A program made the position numbers and the translations under genes. Below the pieces are notes generated by a model, which saw only the letters and a list, made by a program, of their open reading frames with translations, was not told where the DNA came from and searched no databases. Positions 61,429 through 64,000 of a stretch of 64,000 nucleotides of DNA are shown here, in pieces (position 1 is the first letter of the stretch; the number at the start of each line of letters is the position of its first letter). The stretch comes from Gracilaria domingensis (Eukaryota > Rhodophyta > Florideophyceae > Gracilariales > Gracilariaceae), in assembly GCA_022539475.1 (NCBI GenBank), contig VCMS01000227.1:26013-90012 (forward strand). Reading direction: 5' to 3'.

Positions 61429-61936
61429 TTGAGCTTGCACAGCACCGAAACGGAAACTTTCTCCACCGACTCGGACGATGGCGAAGCAGTACTGGCATTC
61501 GGGGCACGTAGCTCCACTCCGTCGGTGCCGACGACGCCGTCGTCATCTTCGAATTATTCCCGGTCGGACTCTTACCGCACGGCGACTGCCATTACGCCTC
61601 AACGGCTGCGCAGCCAGCGCACTCTCAAAGACGGCTGATCGATCGCCCGTGTCGGATCTGCCTTTCCAGGGGACCGGATCATTGCAAGATGATCCCGCCA
61701 GTGTTCGAGAAGCTCTTCTTGCCGCACGGGAGAAGAACTACCATCTCCGTCGAGAGGAGGGGTATTGCAACCGTGACGGCTCCGCTCGCATTTCTAGTGG
61801 TGTACGTTCGGCCACGCCTGTCCACGATGCTCCTGTGGACGCTCTGTTGCCCCCCAAACGGTCATGGTTGTCGAGGAGAACGCAGCAGTGAAGCAGGAAA
61901 ACAGGACGGAGGACTCGTAGAGGCGCACCGTCCTCC
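61429..61936 (+). pseudogene. gag: gag 3' end and frameshift-signal relic of family B
   Basis: The Ser/Thr-rich linker is followed by C-R-I-C-L-S ... H-C at 61650-61685, aligning with the A cluster. GGAAAAC (61896-61902) stands where A has GGGAAAC; TAG 61918-61920 is 22 bases after the heptamer start, exactly as in A. GGAGGAC (61908-61914) pairs perfectly with GTCCTCC (61930-61936). Confidence 0.65.
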
Positions 61937-62910
61937 AGAGCCGAAGTGTCTCACCAAATTGGACTGTACGGATCATGCCTCAGATCCGTACGAACAGTCG
62001 CTTTTACACGCTTTGGATGAGTATGAGTCGGCCACGGCAGTTATGTTGATGAGCAGCGTCCATTGTAAAGTTAATTTCTCCGTCGGCTTTTCCCGATCGG
62101 TAATGTATCCACTTACGGGCGTTCTAGATACTGGCGCCGGCCCAAATCTCATCCATGAGCGGCACCTCCCGCCGCACTGGAAGAAGCTCTACAACCACGA
62201 AAGGTCAAGAACATTACGGATGCTTCCCGTAATCGGATCGACATTCTCGGTGTTGTACCTCTACTGGTACAATTTGGAGTTTTGCACGTACGGGTACCGT
62301 TCTTGGTAGCCAGCAACCTTGCGGTCAGCTGCCTTCTCAGTACCTCGTTTATCGACAGATATGTTTTGGCGATTCTACCTCCGAAACGGACGTCGTGCTA
62401 CGGCACTCACACCCCGTGGTTATTCAATCTGCATCTGGGCGAAGTACAACTCCGCACGGATACCCTCAGAACCCTTCTCCTACTACGGACCGGACGACAC
62501 CGTCAAATAAGATTCGCGTTGCCCGCCCGCTTACGATACCTCCGATGTCGGGATCTCACGTTCTGGTAACCACCAAGGCCGCTGGTCTGATATTTATTCA
62601 AGGACACCACCGTACGGCTCATAGAGAAGAACTCATTCTTCTTCCTAACGGTGTAATGGAACTTCGACCGGATATCTCTTTCTATGTTCAGGTGGCTAAC
62701 TTTTCCGACCGCCCGGTATGCCTACACAAAGGAACCATTGTGGGACTTTGCCCTTCCATCTCCAATCGCTCGATTCTCACATGTTCGCCTCGGAGCGACG
62801 AATTAAGGAGGGGGCCAACTCCGGGTCTCTTTCGCGCTACGGGACCTGGTGAGTGTCCCAGCCGACGAACATCGGGACGCGCATGGAGAGATTGGATCTG
62901 CAAAAGGTAG
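61921..62910 (+). pseudogene. pol: Protease and pol-linker relic of family B
   Basis: The pol frame carries GVLDTGAGPNLIHERHLPPH near 62119-62180, matching the A protease. Frame changes follow near 62230-62290; VPFLVASNLA and STSFIDRYVLAI are recognisable at about 62290-62380. A further frame (about 62505-62760) holds RPLTIPPMSGSHVLVTT and FVQVANFSDRP-like linker sequence matching A 2115-2360. Confidence 0.75.
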
Positions 62911-63329
62911 TTTGTTTCTGAGATTTTGCGAATTCCGACGGAATGGTTTGAGCTGCTCAGACGCGTCTCATAGATATGTGGGCGGGTGCACTTAGGCGTA
63001 TATGCAGTCGCGAACACCCGATCAATTAAAGAAGTATATGTAAATATTCTTGATTTGATTTATATTCTTAGCTGGAGAATGGGTGTAATTGAGCCTTATC
63101 GGCCGGTGGGCGAGCCGGCTCGTGTTCGCCGAAGATGGCCGGATCTGCCTTTTTTGTGTATGTAATACCGCCGTCTTAACGCCGTTACGTTCGGACACTA
63201 TCCATTACTGAGACTGGACGAGTGGTCTGGATTCATTCGGGAGTGTGCGAAGATATTTCTCGCACCTGGACACAGCGGCGGCGGATTTGGGACGTGCGGG
63301 AAGTAGCTAAATGCCGCCGGATAGAACAC

Positions 63330-63960
63330 GTTTATTCCCATATGGGACTGTATCGGTAAATTCGCAGTCACTGTTCGGATTGAAGAACGACCCGCGACTT
63401 CAGAGAGGCTGGATATAATACTGCCTCGTTGAATGGCAGTACGCGCTGAATCTATCTCATGAGTTACTAATCTACTGCTCGCCGGTCTGTTAGCTTACGA
63501 CATGTTCGGACTATCTTATATCCTCCGACGGTCTGGAGTAACTTACGTCTGATACGATGCTATTTCTATTGACAGATAGTAGTGGTACTGTGGATTCCTT
63601 GGGGCAGTTTTTCGCGTGCGGGAAGATACAGGTCTTCGTACTTGAGAAGTTGATCAGATCATCCAGCGCTAAATCACCTCCACCCAGACGGCGCTACGGT
63701 CGTTCTTGGGCTCTTGCACGTCTTTCGATGCTTTCGTGCAGAAATTGCCCGAATTGGACTCTCTAAACACAACTCGAAGGCACGGTTCCAATTCGAGACC
63801 CTGAAACGATGGATATGCAAGCATTTGCGAGCTCCGTCAGCGATTAATACGGCTGCCATCCTAGCCCTCCGCGTCAGGATATCGTAGTTATTGGACACTG
63901 AGCCTGTAACAAACAAAGTCGGTTGCGTCTTGTTGCGCATGCAACCGGACGCTGTCTTCT
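63330..63960 (+). pseudogene. pol: Reverse transcriptase/RNase H remnants of family B
   Basis: Fragments align with A RT: HMGLYR and the LKN...P segment near 63338-63400, VEWQYAL near 63430-63450, then VDSLGQFFACGKIQV near 63590-63640 (A: VDYLGHVVRPGKLQV). Frames are broken throughout; the stretch 62910-63330 between the linker and these fragments shows no clear coding match. Confidence 0.6.
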
Positions 63961-64000
63961 CCCTATAGATACTGCATCGCTCTTTACGAAAGCCGAACTG

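Larger units (their letters stand above)
59640..64000 (+). mobile_element. Heavily decayed Ty3/gypsy element, family B (3' end outside window)
   Basis: Gag, zinc-finger-like cluster, frameshift region, protease, linker and RT remnants follow each other in the same order and orientation as in family A, with roughly half the residues identical in conserved blocks (by eye). Many stops and frame changes show long decay. The element runs off the right edge within RT. CCG-N(1-4)-CGG palindromes occur throughout, where family A has CCC-N-GGG. Confidence 0.85.

Noticed and set aside
1-64000. CRISPR arrays, operons or phage-type features
   Set aside because: No regularly spaced direct repeats with spacers; gene content, intron, tRNA intron and retroelements are eukaryotic.

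Overview
The window reads as nuclear DNA of a photosynthetic eukaryote, most likely a red alga (inferred, moderate confidence). It carries nuclear genes for plastid proteins: a stand-alone bacterial-type biotin carboxylase with a proline/alanine-rich leader, and a plastid-type ribosomal protein uL15. These sit beside cytosolic ribosomal proteins eS1 and eL28, a mitochondrial small Tim chaperone, a PPR protein and a double-PWWP SET methyltransferase. Almost every gene is one uninterrupted exon. The only convincing intron directly follows the start codon of eS1. Base composition is patchy: intergenic DNA is near 45-50% GC, while gene starts and divergent promoters (about 27-33 kb and 41.6-48.7 kb) are extremely GC-rich.

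Layout. 1-~9430: a chromodomain-bearing Ty3/gypsy element (family A), cut by the left edge, with gag, protease, RT/RNase H, integrase, a long 3' non-coding block, a polypurine tract and a 3' LTR. 12.1-18.2 kb: a membrane protein, a coiled-coil protein and a methyltransferase-R3H-2H phosphoesterase fusion. 18.3-25.2 kb: a large REJ/IPT surface protein and eS1. 25.4-34.3 kb: tRNA-Leu(CAA) with an intron, PPR protein, biotin carboxylase, MATH-like protein, TIM8 and a type II glycosyltransferase-like protein. 35.7-42.5 kb: plastid uL15, eL28 and the SET protein. 47.1-55.2 kb: a methyltransferase-fold-like protein and a 2234-residue ferlin. 55.5-64 kb: hairpin-rich DNA, a decayed piggyBac transposase, an A-like gag-type fragment, and a heavily decayed second gypsy element (family B) that runs off the right edge.

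How parts fit. Plastid functions (fatty-acid precursor supply, plastid translation, possibly PPR-mediated organelle RNA processing), cytosolic translation and mitochondrial import are interspersed without operon-like logic. Genes are often in divergent pairs sharing GC-rich promoters (PPR/biotin carboxylase, uL15/eL28) or in convergent pairs; TIM8 and the glycosyltransferase end inside the same TTAA.

The most noteworthy signals are: (1) a textbook -1 frameshift site (GGGAAAC, 8-nt spacer, hairpin, possible pseudoknot) joining gag and pol in family A, whose geometry is kept in family B; (2) family-specific short palindromes, CCC-N-GGG throughout A and CCG-N-CGG throughout B; (3) the three-domain RNA-enzyme-like fusion; (4) a ferlin with hydrophobic anchors at both ends; (5) five intergenic copies of a CCCATAAA-(GA)n motif and many near-perfect intergenic hairpins. 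Three host genes carry single-base frame breaks at or near homopolymers, which may be assembly errors. All counts given were made by eye.
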